Shown here: one piece after another, positions 32,871 to 44,040 of the stretch
Numbering within the stretch: the first letter of the stretch is position 1
How the letters are laid out: the number at the start of each line of letters is the position of its first letter
Assembly (NCBI GenBank): GCA_037576195.1
Contig: CM075101.1
Location: 39,432,001 to 39,496,000 of the forward strand
DNA: 64,000 bases
Direction: 5' to 3'
Origin: Phytoseiulus persimilis
Lineage: Eukaryota; Arthropoda; Arachnida; Mesostigmata; Phytoseiidae
Notes under the pieces: generated by a model
The model's database searches: none
Told to the model about the DNA's origin: nothing
What the model saw: only the letters and a program-made list of their open reading frames with translations
Made by a program: the position numbers and the translations under genes

Positions 32871-32899
32871 CCCTGCACGTGGCAGCCCAGCATCAATAA

Positions 32900-35864
32900 C
32901 TGAATGCATTCATCGCAGATGTCCGTTTCTGATGACGAATTACGTAGAAAACGTCACCATCGTTGAATCTTCCATTGCTGCCAAAGGTAGCACGAGGGAG
33001 GTGGGGGGTCTCTCGTCGCGATCGCTTTCGGGCAGATTCGACATAATTCAATGTACAGGGATTTTGTCAGAAGTTTTTGAGCCGTGGATGGCTTCAAGAG
33101 GGCAAACGAGGCCGCAGTGATGTCGAACGCGGTGACGTATCTCACCTTCACGTCAGATGTAGTTGTCGAGCTCTCATACCGTCAGGCGTCTCGATGGGCC
33201 CCGAAAGAACGAACAGATCAGGCTGTGGAGCGAGGTCTCCATTCGCGCTTGAGAAAGATCATCATTGCACTCCTTGCAGTTCCTGCTGGGCGCGCTTCTC
33301 CCGCGCCCAGCACTAAATAAGAATTGGCGAGACCCCACTTGACTCGAAACACGAGCGTGATCGCCTATCGTCTCACGCAGCGCGTCTCACGACGGAAGCG
33401 GAGTGATCAACGTGTTCTATAGCGCTACACAGAGTTGCGAACCCACATTTGCGCGACCCTCGATCGGAAGGTCAGAGGGTGAGCTGTGAGCGTCTAGTTT
33501 CCCGAGTGCTTAACATAACTCCCTTCAAATCCGGTTGAACGCTGCGGTATAACATTCAGGCCATCGCTACCCGAACGCCGCGTCGGAGAGTTGGAGAGAG
33601 CTGATGTCCGCAACGATCATTGCGGTGTTCAAAGGACAACCTCTTCATGGAAAACTCATCAGAGGTGACTCAAAGGAGTCTGAGACAATGGCGTAGTCGC
33701 CTCCAGGCTCTCCAATAAGCGCGTAATTCCGAGACTCGGAACTGGGAAAACGATTCCCAGAAAATAATATTCGACTCCGATAACGTATTTTAGCCGTTTT
33801 TTCAAAATGATATTGATGGGTTGCAAGCGTTCCTCAATGATAGATCTCCGTTCTCCGAGTCAAATATCAGTTTCCGAGTACAGGATCGGGTGAATTCATG
33901 CCTACTCCCCAATGAGCATTTTCTGCGTACTGAAACGCGCTGCTAGGTAGCCCGCATTTCTTTCAGTTTGGCTGCTGTCCGATGCCACGTTTCAGTTCAC
34001 TGATCGGGTCGATGCATGTGTAGATGGGTCTGATATTGTCCGAAATACTTGAAGAATACAGGGATGTGAATACTTCTGGAATCAACGATGTCCCGGAATG
34101 GATTGCTTTCCAGACGAGAATATTCGATCGGAGTAGGCCGGGTCACATGAAATTATGATGAACTTCGGTGCACCCCTCCGATGTTTATACAAATTGAAGG
34201 ACTATAGCTTGCTCAATCATTTGGTCAAGACAGGGGTCAAGTAGGGGCGAAAACCGCCACTGGGCCTCTTCTCGCGATTCGCAACATTTTCATGTGCTTT
34301 CTGCGGGCTTTTGAAGAAGAGGGTGAGGATACTTTTGACCTCATTCTGGCCAAACCGTTTGTTCTGCTTGAAGACATTGAAGTCAACCCATGGCGACAGC
34401 CGCGCCCGCACAAGGACGATTCAAACGAGCTGGCACACCGCACTCCCTGAGCCTTGCGGCGGAACGATCAGGGTCCGGTTGGCCTGCGATAGAATAGGTG
34501 ACACCCTGCTGGGTTAACCTCAAACGAAACGCAGGTCCAAATCGAGCTGCCGAACCGAGCCGAGCCACGGCCTTCGTTCTCATCATCATTCGATGGGAGA
34601 GGACTTCTGCATGGATCAATCCCGGCCAAGTTCCCGGGATTTCCTCTAAAGGAAAGAATGCAACGCAGATAAAACACTGCATGCTTCGAGATGCTCTACC
34701 TTTGAGATACGTTCAGTGTTTCGGAGAACTCAAATGCATTTATTTACCCCCTACATGGCGAGTTGTTGGGCTTGGAAGGTTCCGCGATAAACGCGATTGC
34801 TGAACGACGAGCCTGCAAAGAACGGAGTTTCTCGTGAACTTCCTCGAAATGATCGCCTTTCGACGCAAGCAGAATTTCGGGAGTCGGGCTATGTCAAGGG
34901 TGCTAAATGTGGGCGGTAGTGATTGTAGAGCTCGCGATCCGGTTCATTTCTGCTCGAGCTCATTAGAGCCAGGTCTTCGTCATTCCTCTCGCGTCGATAG
35001 GCAATTATTTCCTTCTTTCAAGAAGCGTCGTTCAGCAATCTCGGAGCCCAATAAGTTTCTCAAGAGGGCCGATCAATCCTCCATGACGGAACAAATTAAT
35101 GCCTGCCATTTCTCCGGAGTACAGCGGACGAAACTCATGGCGTTTCTTATCTGGATTGCTTTAGTCCTCAGAGGAAAATCTCGTGAACTTGTCCATCTAT
35201 ACACACCCTTGGAGTCGCCTCCCTTGGAGTCAAGGAATACAACCTCCTGGGGGGACCGAATCTCGAAGAACGCCATCTTCGCTGAGCCACCATTGCGATG
35301 GAACAAACAGGTCTCCACGCCTCTCTCCATCCGGAGAGATCACGAGAGTTCCCTTGGAGCTCCCAAACCCGCGATTGACAATCAGAACGATGAAACCTCA
35401 GAAACTTCAGCTCGGAATATTCCGTACCTAAGAAATCCATGGCTGCGTTACTGATAGCATTGAGGACATCTGTTCAAACAAGGTATGGATCGAATCTTTC
35501 CCGTCACAAAAGAGCACTCCCAATCCAGCTCGTGGATATACTGTGAATCTTCGAGGCATGATCTCCATTTTTCGCGAACTGACGCCGGCTTCCGGGGGCG
35601 TCAGCTTATTTTGCAACAGTAGGTAGGTTTCGCGGGACTCCGGGGCGGTGGCGGTCTCAGACCCTTCATGAACTTGGGGTTGCAGCCAAAAAACTGGAAA
35701 CTGAAATCAGGGATTTTAGGGGCTCCAACTCCCTAGATACTCCTAATCGCACAGCGACTGACGATCGGGCTATCCGAAGGGCATCACTGAATTCTCGACA
35801 CCAAGCCCATGGTGGAGGACGTGAGCCCTCGATCATCTCAACCGGCAACCGCATGAGCCACCAC
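32900..35864. other. Gene-poor stretch right of the array
   Basis: 33321-34216 has no ORF of 60 codons or more on either strand and no obvious repeat. 34834-35454 (+) is an open frame of 206 codons without a recognisable domain; an internal Met at about 35140 is followed by a short hydrophobic stretch (MAFLIWIALVLRG). A minus-strand stretch at about 35480-35570 (MEIMPRRFTVYPRAGLG...) has coding-like composition and could be a further exon of the gene at 35865-36420. I could not link it. Confidence 0.35.
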
Positions 35865-36420
35865 TCACCTCACTTCGTCTCTCGGATTACTCGCCCACCT
35901 AGGGTTCGGTAGCATCATCATTTTCTTCCCAGAAGGGCCGAACTTCCAAAGAGGTTTCATCGGGAACGGCATTCTTCCAGGGGGGAATGCACCCGGATAC
36001 GCGCCCGGATACGCGCCCGGATACGCACCGGGTATGTACTCCGTCGAGATGCCAGGGCCAACGTTCGATATTCCGAGATTGCTATAATCTGAATACGACA
36101 GGTATGAATCATATCTATCATCGAATCCTGAGCTCAGGTTGTAGGTCAGATCTCGCCTGCGATCATCAGGATGTGTTTCGAAAGACAGTGTCAGACTGTC
36201 GTCATCACTCCTACGGCGTAGTTTACGTGCCGGTGCGCGTCGCTGCGTCAGCTTCTTCTCAGCGACTTTCTGAAGCGCCTGACCATCTGGAACTGGGAAA
36301 TTCACCGGAAGCCGATGAAAATATCGTTGAATCAGAGCAAGCCCGTATCTGAGAGCGCGAGGGCATAAATAAACTGTCAGCGGGAAGCGCACTCGGCATC
36401 CTACCTTTGGCGTCCGCCAT
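35865..36420 (-). CDS. Basic, Tyr-rich protein with PGAY repeats, two exons
   Basis: Exon 1 36420-36405 encodes MADAK; exon 2 36292-35865 follows a TTTCCCAG acceptor. Together 444 nt, 147 residues. The N-terminal half is basic (EKKLTQRRAPARKLRRR), the middle is acidic and Tyr/Ser rich (FDDRYDSYLSYSDYSN), then come tandem PGAY units and a basic Met-rich end. There is no signal peptide. I do not recognise the family; low-complexity YG/P repeats suggest a structural or RNA-binding disordered protein. The end is uncertain because a strong donor (GAG|GTGAGT) overlaps the last codons, so more exons may follow to the left. Confidence 0.45.
35988..36035. repeat. 12-bp tandem repeat coding for PGAY units
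   Basis: Three to four copies of a CCCGGATACGCG-type unit. In the minus-strand frame they encode successive PGAY motifs. Confidence 0.75.
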
Positions 36421-37536
36421 GGGGAGGTAATTGAGGTTGAGCTACTTTCCAACAGAGCTGCTCTCTTGGAAGCAGACCACTCTGTGACTCACGATTTTTC
36501 AAGGTTGCGCTTGAGGCTTCGTTGTCGACCCCGTGTCGAAATGCCCTGCACATCGAGCCGGGACATAGAACATGCGACAATACTCAATATTCCGTTGACC
36601 TCCTTAGCTCAACACGAATCGTGACATTGGAACCGCCGAGCCGATCATCTCGTGCGGCAACAACCAGAAGTGTTCCTTTTTCCTCGACAGTTTCGCTTCG
36701 GAGCCGCCACAACCGCCAGAGTCCGTGTATTCAGGGCCGGCTTGCTCCCGGAAGAAGAATTCCCCTGAGCCGTCCGAGTGTGGCCTCGGCACCATCGCGG
36801 AACGTCTCCCGAGAGGGATTGCGCAATAACGGAGACAGTTCCAGAAGTCCCAGTTACAGCTGCATGCCGCCTAGAAACTTTATTGTCAAATCGAATCTCA
36901 CACACGGTCAATATCTCGTCACTCGCTCCAGCCACGTTGAGCGCGCGTTATCCGTTTGTGAATCATGTTGCTCGATTGCCGTGCTGCATCAATGGGAGAT
37001 GTCTAATTCGTTTTGCGTTGCCTAGAACGAGAAACTTTGTATCAACGAATCACCAGGGTTCTCGCGAACGTTCGTCTGAATAATCTCCGGAAAGAACAGT
37101 GTGGCGCACTGATGGCCGCGGAGTCCCTGAACGCGCACACTTGTCAACCATGACAAGTTTTCCGCCGAGTTTCACCGCTAGGCGTTTCTACTACTAAGGG
37201 AGATATCTTCGAAGTTTCGAGCTCGAGGCTTTGACCGATAAGATAACTGAAGCAAATCTGACTGCACGGGAATCCCGAGCTGTGGCTTATTCGTGGGAGG
37301 AAGGAAAAAACATCGAGGGTATTTCTCAAAACTTTCCGCGGAAGCTGGACTATCTTTAAGCTGTTTTTTCGATGCTCTCTCTCCGACGAGACAGACGATC
37401 TCGGGAGCCATATGGCACTAACTTTCCCCGTAACTTGGCTGAACCTGTTAGATAGTTGTGAAAGTTCTGCCGGAAAAACTCAGTTCGCGCTCAGAGCATC
37501 CGGGGCAGACATTCATCGTTCGACGGTCCAGGGCTG
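36421..37536. other. Intergenic stretch before the peroxidase
   Basis: Short ORFs only. The minus-strand frames 36604-36795 and 36645-36935 overlap each other and neither has a domain or splice support. It should include the promoters of the divergent PGAY-repeat gene and the peroxidase; no motif was identified. Confidence 0.35.
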
Positions 37537-39482
37537 ATGACCATCTTCCCGATTACTGTTCTCCTTGCTGTGTCCGCGGCGGGTTCGTCGTGTCCGTATG
37601 GCGGGACGTCGCTTAGTTCATCCGTCCGCGCATTCTATCTGACCAGCGCCACCTACAACGATAGCGAAGAGCTCGATCGCGAATCCAAGCAACTCACAGG
37701 TTGGTATATCTTCCTGGGACTATCGTCGGACCGAGCGGAAATCATAATCTCCTAGCGAGTGTCCTGGGATCAGTGGAGGCATTCTCATCATTCAACTGAC
37801 GTGGCTCTTCCTTTCCCTTTAACAAAGGATCACCATGGGCAGCAGAAGTTCGGCGCGCATGTGGGGCCCAAGTGATCTGCGACGTCAGCCAGAAATATCG
37901 CAGTTTCGATGGTACTTGTAATAATTTGCGCAAGCCAGCGGCGGGCTCTTCGGGACAATGCTACACGAGGATACTCCCGGCATCCTACGTCGACGGAGTC
38001 TCTGAGCCTCCGAAACGGACCAAGATCAGCGGAATTTTCAATGCACTGCAATCCAGGCCGGAAAACCCATCGTCTTCGTCAAGCGTCATGTTCGCGACGA
38101 TTTCGCAGTTTGTCGCACACGACATCATGCAAACCGCCCTTTCGAGCCTCCATGAGAACTTCGATTGCTGTGCTTCAGAAAACTGGGACCTGCCCGAGTG
38201 TGCAATGAGGATCGATACAGAGAAAGCGAACAACTACGAAAACGAGGACATCGAGTGCATGAGTTTCTTGAGAGCTGCCCGCTGTCCTTGCACTCACGAG
38301 AAAACTCGACAAAGTATGAACCGTCAAACAGCCTACGTCGATCTATCTCACGTTTACCTGGATGGGAACATCCGATTGCCGAATACACCCTACTTGACAA
38401 CATCAACTTCTGAGATGTATGGAAAGCTTCCACGGCTTGATCCCGATCCGGCCGTTTGCTACGCCGAGAGCAATAGATGTTTCGAAGGCGATGATCGGAT
38501 TAACCAACAACAGGGACTTTCGTTACACCACGTCGTCTTCGAGAGGCAGCACAATAACATCGCTTGGAAACTCAGTCAGCTGAACCCGTCGTGGAGCTCA
38601 GAAACAGTGTTTCACGAGGCCAGGAAGATACTCATCGCAAGATGGCAATACGTCTACTGCAAGGAGATCATTCTTTTGGTTTTAGATGACGCGCTTTCGA
38701 AAGAGGCCAACATCCATATCGACCAGTTGATGGAGGGCACTGAGGTCGACCCGGACGTAGAGACCGTCGTCTTCACAGAGTCCGTTCATTCAGAGTTTCG
38801 CGCGCATTACCTCGTTCCTGGTCCAATAGGCGATCAAGAGCTCTTGTGGCTGGACTCTGACAAATATTTCACGGACGAGACTTTTTTGAACAACTTGCTT
38901 GAAGGTCAACTTTACTCACCGATGAACCCCGAGTTCCCTGTGTCACCAGAGCTGGCACAGGAGCTCCTCAAGGAAACGAGCGAACGTTTGGGTCTCAGTA
39001 TGGTCATGATCGATATACAACGCGGTCGCGATACCGGTGTTCCATGCTTCAGTGATATGGTGGCGTGGGCTTTCAATACCTCGATACAGTCTTTCGACGA
39101 CCTCGCGGAGCTTGACATCCTGAGTAAGGATGACGTCGAGCTGCTCGAGAAACTGTATCCAAGAGTCGAGGACATCGACTTTTGGGTTGGGGGCCACCTG
39201 CAGAAACCCTATGGATCCGGCGTGCCATATGTTCATCAAAAGATCAGGATCAAGCAGCACTATGGACAAATTTACGGGGATCGTTTCTTCTTCTCGCATA
39301 GGGGCGTGTTCTCCCCGGAGCAACGTGAAGCGATCGCGAGATCCTCTAGCTATTCGCAGATTCTCTGTGAAGTCTTGGATCTCGACGAAGTACCACTTAG
39401 TGCTCTATTATTAGGCGACAACAACACCAGAAACCCATGCGCCAGCTTCGAGCCACTAGATCTACAACTCTGGACCGCTTGA
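37537..39482 (+). CDS. Animal haem peroxidase-like secreted protein with altered haem-linkage residues
   Basis: Exons 37537-37699 and 37828-39482 give 605 residues, starting with a signal peptide (MTIFPITVLLAVSAAG). The fold signature is complete: FDGTCNN and RILPASYVDGV near the start, distal site QFVAHD (His 152), Ca-loop TAYVDLSHVY, GDDRINQQ with catalytic Arg 278, ERQHNNIAW, a proximal His in the 371-381 region (FTESVHSEFRAHY), and IQRGRDTGVP. Compared with myeloperoxidase-type enzymes, the Asp next to the distal His is Ala (151), the Glu after the catalytic Arg (R-x2-E) is Gln (281), and RGRDHG reads RGRDTG. Asp and Glu form the two haem ester bonds in the family, so this protein probably binds haem non-covalently or has lost activity. 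Family members act in cuticle cross-linking, chorion hardening or defence. Confidence 0.85.
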
Positions 39483-39757
39483 GCAATCTCTGGCGAATCG
39501 GCGGGATTTGCTGTCTCGTCAAGTCAACATCGAGCAGACAGATATTTTGTGAGGTACTTTGATGCCACAACTGAGTTAGAATCCACACGTCGGAAATCCT
39601 CATATTAGGAGTCGTTTCCGGAGGTTGAGAGTTCATGATCTGAGCCGTTACGTTGGCGTGACACATATCAGAGTGAAACAAATATTCCTGCGAACCGACT
39701 CTTTCGAATAAAACGCGGTCGGAAACTAGCATCTTCCTGGAATACTTCGGGCGGGAT

Positions 39758-40141
39758 TCATGGCGTATCCATCGCCTCGACTATAATGTTCCCCGAGTGA
39801 TCGTTAGGCTCCCGGAGCCAGGGCTCTTTTTGCTCGAACTCTTCGATGATCGTGGCAAAGCGGATCTCCTCAAGTTCGAGCTTTTCGACCGTTTTTTGCG
39901 AGCGGGATCTCTTCTCCGAAGCGAGGTAGAAATCCCGCTCCATGAAGACCGCAAACTCTTGTACATCTGTCCTGATCAAAACGCAGCCCTCGATAGCTTT
40001 TGTGATGCGAGGGAACGACCCAGGGTTACGACTGACCCGCATCGAACCCGTTGGGCCAGTTTTTCCCTCTTTCCATCGTACTGAACTTTTCGGCTGAGAT
40101 TTTTCCCATGACCGAATGGTGGCTCCACTAACCTCCAGCAA
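39758..40141 (-). CDS. Hypothetical charged protein, C-terminal exon
   Basis: An open frame with coherent, highly charged composition: GSFPRITKAIEGCVLIRTD, FAVFMERDFYLASEK, KTVEKLELEEIRF, EEFEQKEPWLREPND, ending IIVEAMDTP. Likely helical or coiled coil in the second half. No family recognised. The 5' end is unclear: the first in-frame ATG (GSMRVSR) lies inside, and the upstream exon was not identified. A second open minus-strand frame (39732-39397) overlaps the 3' end of the convergent peroxidase gene; whether it belongs to the same gene is unknown. Confidence 0.35.
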   Translation of the reverse strand: MLEVSGATIRSWEKSQPKSSVRWKEGKTGPTGSMRVSRNPGSFPRITKAIEGCVLIRTDVQEFAVFMERDFYLASEKRSRSQKTVEKLELEEIRFATIIEEFEQKEPWLREPNDHSGNIIVEAMDTP

Positions 40142-41577
40142 TAGCGAACCTGACGAATTATCTCAAGTTTCGAATGCTTGAGAGAAGAAGCGTGCCCCTC
40201 AGAACGGTTAGCGTTAGGCCGCCATAGCGCGTTTCTTTCACAAAACATCAAGCGTTTGCTCGACACCCGATCCGAGCGGATTCAGTCGGCGCTTTCGGGT
40301 TTGATACTATGAACCGCAAGACGCCGGTGCCGAATAAATACCCTGAGAGGAATAAGTGCCTGAAGGTGTCGGGCGAGAAGTATCAGCGTGTTGGAGCCAG
40401 AGAGAATCGATGATACGGGAACCGAGTCCTAAGGCCCCCCAGCGGAAGGGTGACCAGAAAAGGTATAAGCGACAAAAGGCGGAACCAAGCCGACGATCGT
40501 TCATGTGGACTCTGCGGACAGATTTGCGATCGCCCTTCATTGTTCGAACCGGATACGGTGCACCTGTTGCGTATGAAAGGAATATTCCGATCTGGATTTC
40601 AGCGTATGCACATGAAGTTCAAAACGGAGGCGGAACCCACGCGGCATGTGCTATAGGTATGAGTCTGTCATCACTCCGATGTAGAAGAAATCTGGGGAAA
40701 GGCCAGGTCGATGCAGCTGGAGAAGTAGTAGGACCGATCGCCGAGAGGAATCCCACCGAGGCTGGAGAATAGAGGAGAAAACAGTCGGCCGAAATGACGC
40801 TTGGCAGCCTGTACCTCATCGCGACGCTCTAAAGGCTCACTGCAGTAGCTACGTGTTCAATTATTGCAACGGACCTCCTAGATCTCTGTTCATACTACGT
40901 GTCACCATCCCCACCTGTTAATCACCGCAGCCGTTTACACTAGACTCATATCACGACTGACTCGAAACGCGCTCTCTTGATATTGCGCCCTGTTTTCGTT
41001 GCATGCCTCAGTCCCCATTCTTGGCACGATCTGGCGAATTTTCGTCATAATAACCGTTGCTATAAACGTGAGCTTGTTGCAAGGCGAAGCTGAACGTAGG
41101 ATATCGTCATCCGCGTGGCATCATGGGTTGCTTGAAGATGTGTTATTTTGGTTCTTCATCCTTTACAGGTTACATCCGCGAAAGTGACATTCAGAAGTCT
41201 AGCCTTTGGTGTCCGACGAGAGGGTCGTCGTCCTTGAGGATGTTTCCCACAGAAATTCAGTTCTGCCGCCACCAGAGCCGTGAGACCAAGCCCAAAAAAG
41301 GAATCTGTTGCGGGAAGGAAGGAGTATGGCGACTCCCAGGTTCGCCTTGCCCACCATCATTGCCCACACCTTACAGAGAAAACTCGAGAGAAAAAGAGAG
41401 AAGGGTAACGCACTTTCCCGCAGTCCACCTGATCACTCAGGTAAATGAGGTCCATCAGGGAAGTGAGAGCTCACTCTTTATTCACAACGTTGAAAAGTTG
41501 AACCCATTATCTGAATAACACCCGAAAAAAAAAACTCGAGCCAAGTCGGCCGAAAAAATTCACTCGACATCCGACTG
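40142..41577. other. Intergenic region left of the Kelch gene
   Basis: Contains plus-strand ORFs 40356-40772 and 40450-40656 in overlapping frames (the latter with a CGLCGQIC motif but no complete zinc finger) and a frame at 40999-41187 with a hydrophobic stretch but no ATG. No confident gene. A nine-A run near 41525 lies just past the Kelch gene stop. Confidence 0.35.
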
Positions 41578-43911
41578 TTAGGCCCCTGTGTCCTCGCTGT
41601 CGTCACCCTCAGGCCTTGACTCATTCTCTCCAGATTCGTCCCCCGGAACTTGGGCATTTTGATATGAAGCGTTCTCCGAATCAGAAAATTGATTTTTCAG
41701 AGAATCGTATCGGATTTTCTCGAAATCTCTGCCGTAAACACCGCGACTCAGCCAGAGGGACTGAGCCAAGGAAATGAGATCGTCGTTCGAAGTCGCGAAA
41801 CAATCCTTCAAGACGAAGAACTGGAGCTTTTTTAGCGCTGGAAAAATTTCTTTGCGGCTAGCTCCGTTCGCCACCATTTTGATCAAGGTGAGTGCGTTAG
41901 GAGAGAGTGAAACGCATTCGTCATCGGACGAGTTTCCGGAACCAGGCTGGTATTTCTCCACGAGGGAACAGAGCTCATTCTTGACAGCAGGACGAAAAGG
42001 CATGCTGTCATTTTCACTGACCCGTTCCGCAACATCCCGGAGATCCGTGAGGAGTTGCGGCTCAATTTTCTTCCCAGCCGACTGTGCCTCGACGCAGAGT
42101 TTATAAGTCAAGATTCTGATTGTATGGTAAAGTAAGCCAGTTACTGAACTCTTGACCATATCTTGGAATTCGGGCTCCGTTTCGTCGAGTTGCTCGTCCA
42201 CTTGTTTCCCGAATTCCCTCACCTTCTCCTCCGTCATGTAAACTATGGATCGCCTCAATATAGCCCTCGCTATATCCGCGAAATCTTCATTTTTGGATGC
42301 GGGCCCCCTGAAATCCAGTATCACGACATCTCCGAGCTCCATCATATCTTCGGCGCCTGTTTTGATCAAGAGCTCTCGCTGAAAGCAGGAAACTCTATAA
42401 CGAATCCGTATGAATTTTCTCCTCCGCTTCTAGCTCCAAACTTTTGTTCGCGAGAAACATGACACCCGCCCTTGACGGCTTGGCCGAACTGAAACGGAAG
42501 TTTCTCTCACCTCACCGTTGCGACAGAGGAAAGATGGGGGACATTCTTGGAAACTGCGAAAAGTTCTGTTGAAATGTTTGTCAGCGTCGCTCATCGGAGT
42601 GGCTCCACCGTAGATGTAACACTCATCTCCCTCGTCCGAGATAACGGAAATGTGCCGTCTCCGGCAACGCGGTGTGGCGGCGATAGCTTCGCAATCGACA
42701 TGGGACCACGTGAACGTCTCTGCGAACGTATCCTCGATGAGAAAGACATGAGAATGATCACCGCTGTAGAGAGTTGAATCAGCTGATCGGAAAAAACGTC
42801 ACTCGGTCACCTGGATTATATACGAACATATCGTCAAAATGCTTGTCCTCGTTCCTGTTGTAGCCGCCGAAAACATACAGTTTCCTATTCCGCAAGAAGC
42901 CCGAATGACCGCTTCGACCCAAAGGGACATCTCCATGCTCCTCCGATTCATGCCAACAGTTTGTGTCAACATCGAAGTACATCATTGGACAGTACTCTTC
43001 ATCGTTGTAGTCGCTTTGGTCGAGGTGCCCCGCCGTTCTCCCTCCGTAGACGTACATCCGCGAATCGAGCGCCCACACAACATGGTGATCCACGCGAGGG
43101 GTTCTCCCTTTTTCGGGCTCGACTTCTCTCCATTTTTTCGTCTCCAAGTCGAGAGCCCAGAAAGACTTCGAAGCCCTGTTTCTGTAGCTGTCGTGGCCCC
43201 CGAGAACGTACATGGAGCCCTTAATGATGCAAGCCGTATGACCGTCCGCCACCTGCGGAAATCGTCGGGACCATTCAAAACGGCCTTCGTGCACTCCTTC
43301 CGTCTCGATGAGCGTGAACTCGTTCTGATCTTCAAGAAAATCGCGAGAAAACATCAGGTGTCGTCTTCCACAGGTTGACATTCAACAGGATTCGGATCTA
43401 GAGCTCACCGAGATCGTATTCGTACAACGCCGTGTATGATCGGTAGTACGTCGTTCCTCCGTGGATGTAAACCTTGTTGTTGAGTCTGACAGCAGTATGA
43501 CCGTAGCTGAGGACGGGAACGCGCTTCCAAAAATTACTAAGAGCCGAAAGGGCTTGAGGCATCAATCCTCACAGCTTTCCTACACATTTTCTCGAGCTTG
43601 GGGTTCATGCATTCCAATATTTCCATCGATGGATCGGACACAGTGATAACGAATATAGCCTACGAGCGTTGAACTCACGTGTTGAGTCGATAGTCGCTCG
43701 TGCTGAACGGTAAGTATGTTTGAAATATTTTGTTCGTCATCCATCTCAAAGTTTCCGTATTAAATACGAAAACGTCCATCGGTCGCATCCGGTAGTTATT
43801 GCACGCGTGACGATAGCCTCCGAAAACGAAAATTCGCTTGCCGTAGAAAACTGCTGCGTGGTTCGCTCTTTTTGGTCCTCCGACGACACGCCGAATCCAA
43901 GTGGGGCGCCC
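41578..43911 (-). CDS. Kelch-repeat protein, KLHDC3-like, with an acidic C-terminal extension
   Basis: Exons 43911-43679, 43536-43409, 43329-42811, 42719-42511 and 42378-41578 join in phase to 629 residues. Six Kelch blades are visible: PKRANHAAVFYGKRIFVFGG, SYGHTAVRLNNKVYIHGG, ADGHTACIIKGSMYVLGG, DHHVVWALDSRMYVYGG, GRSGHSGFLRNRKLYVFGG and RCRRRHISVI...CYIYGG. This order and the following DVVILDF match KLHDC3, a beta-propeller substrate receptor of cullin-RING ligases that reads C-terminal degrons. The last exon adds about 250 residues after the propeller: helical, then very acidic (DESGENESRPEGDDSEDTGA). No start codon is found in the first exon; its acceptor is in phase with a GTGAGTG donor at 44067 in the upstream frame, so the protein probably begins at 47861. 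Confidence 0.8.
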
Positions 43912-44040
43912 CTGGAATTCCGCGATTCCGACCTTGGGTCATTCCATCCGGCTCATTCATCGGAGCAGGCGCCCGTCGGATCCCCAGTAAATTTCCATGA
44001 GATTCATGGGTGGATGAATGAATTATGCATGATTCAAGTA

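Noticed and set aside
40450..40656. Possible zinc-finger gene (CGLCGQIC)
   Set aside because: Only one Cys pair with no properly spaced His/Cys partners, and it overlaps another open frame; no evidence of a gene.
42783..42810. A 28-nt intron in the Kelch gene (GTGACC...GATCAG), which would be extremely short
   Set aside because: A 91-nt intron (42720-42810) ending TTCGCAG also keeps the frame and gives NPETFTWSHV, which aligns with KLHDC3 without an insertion, so the ordinary intron is far more likely.
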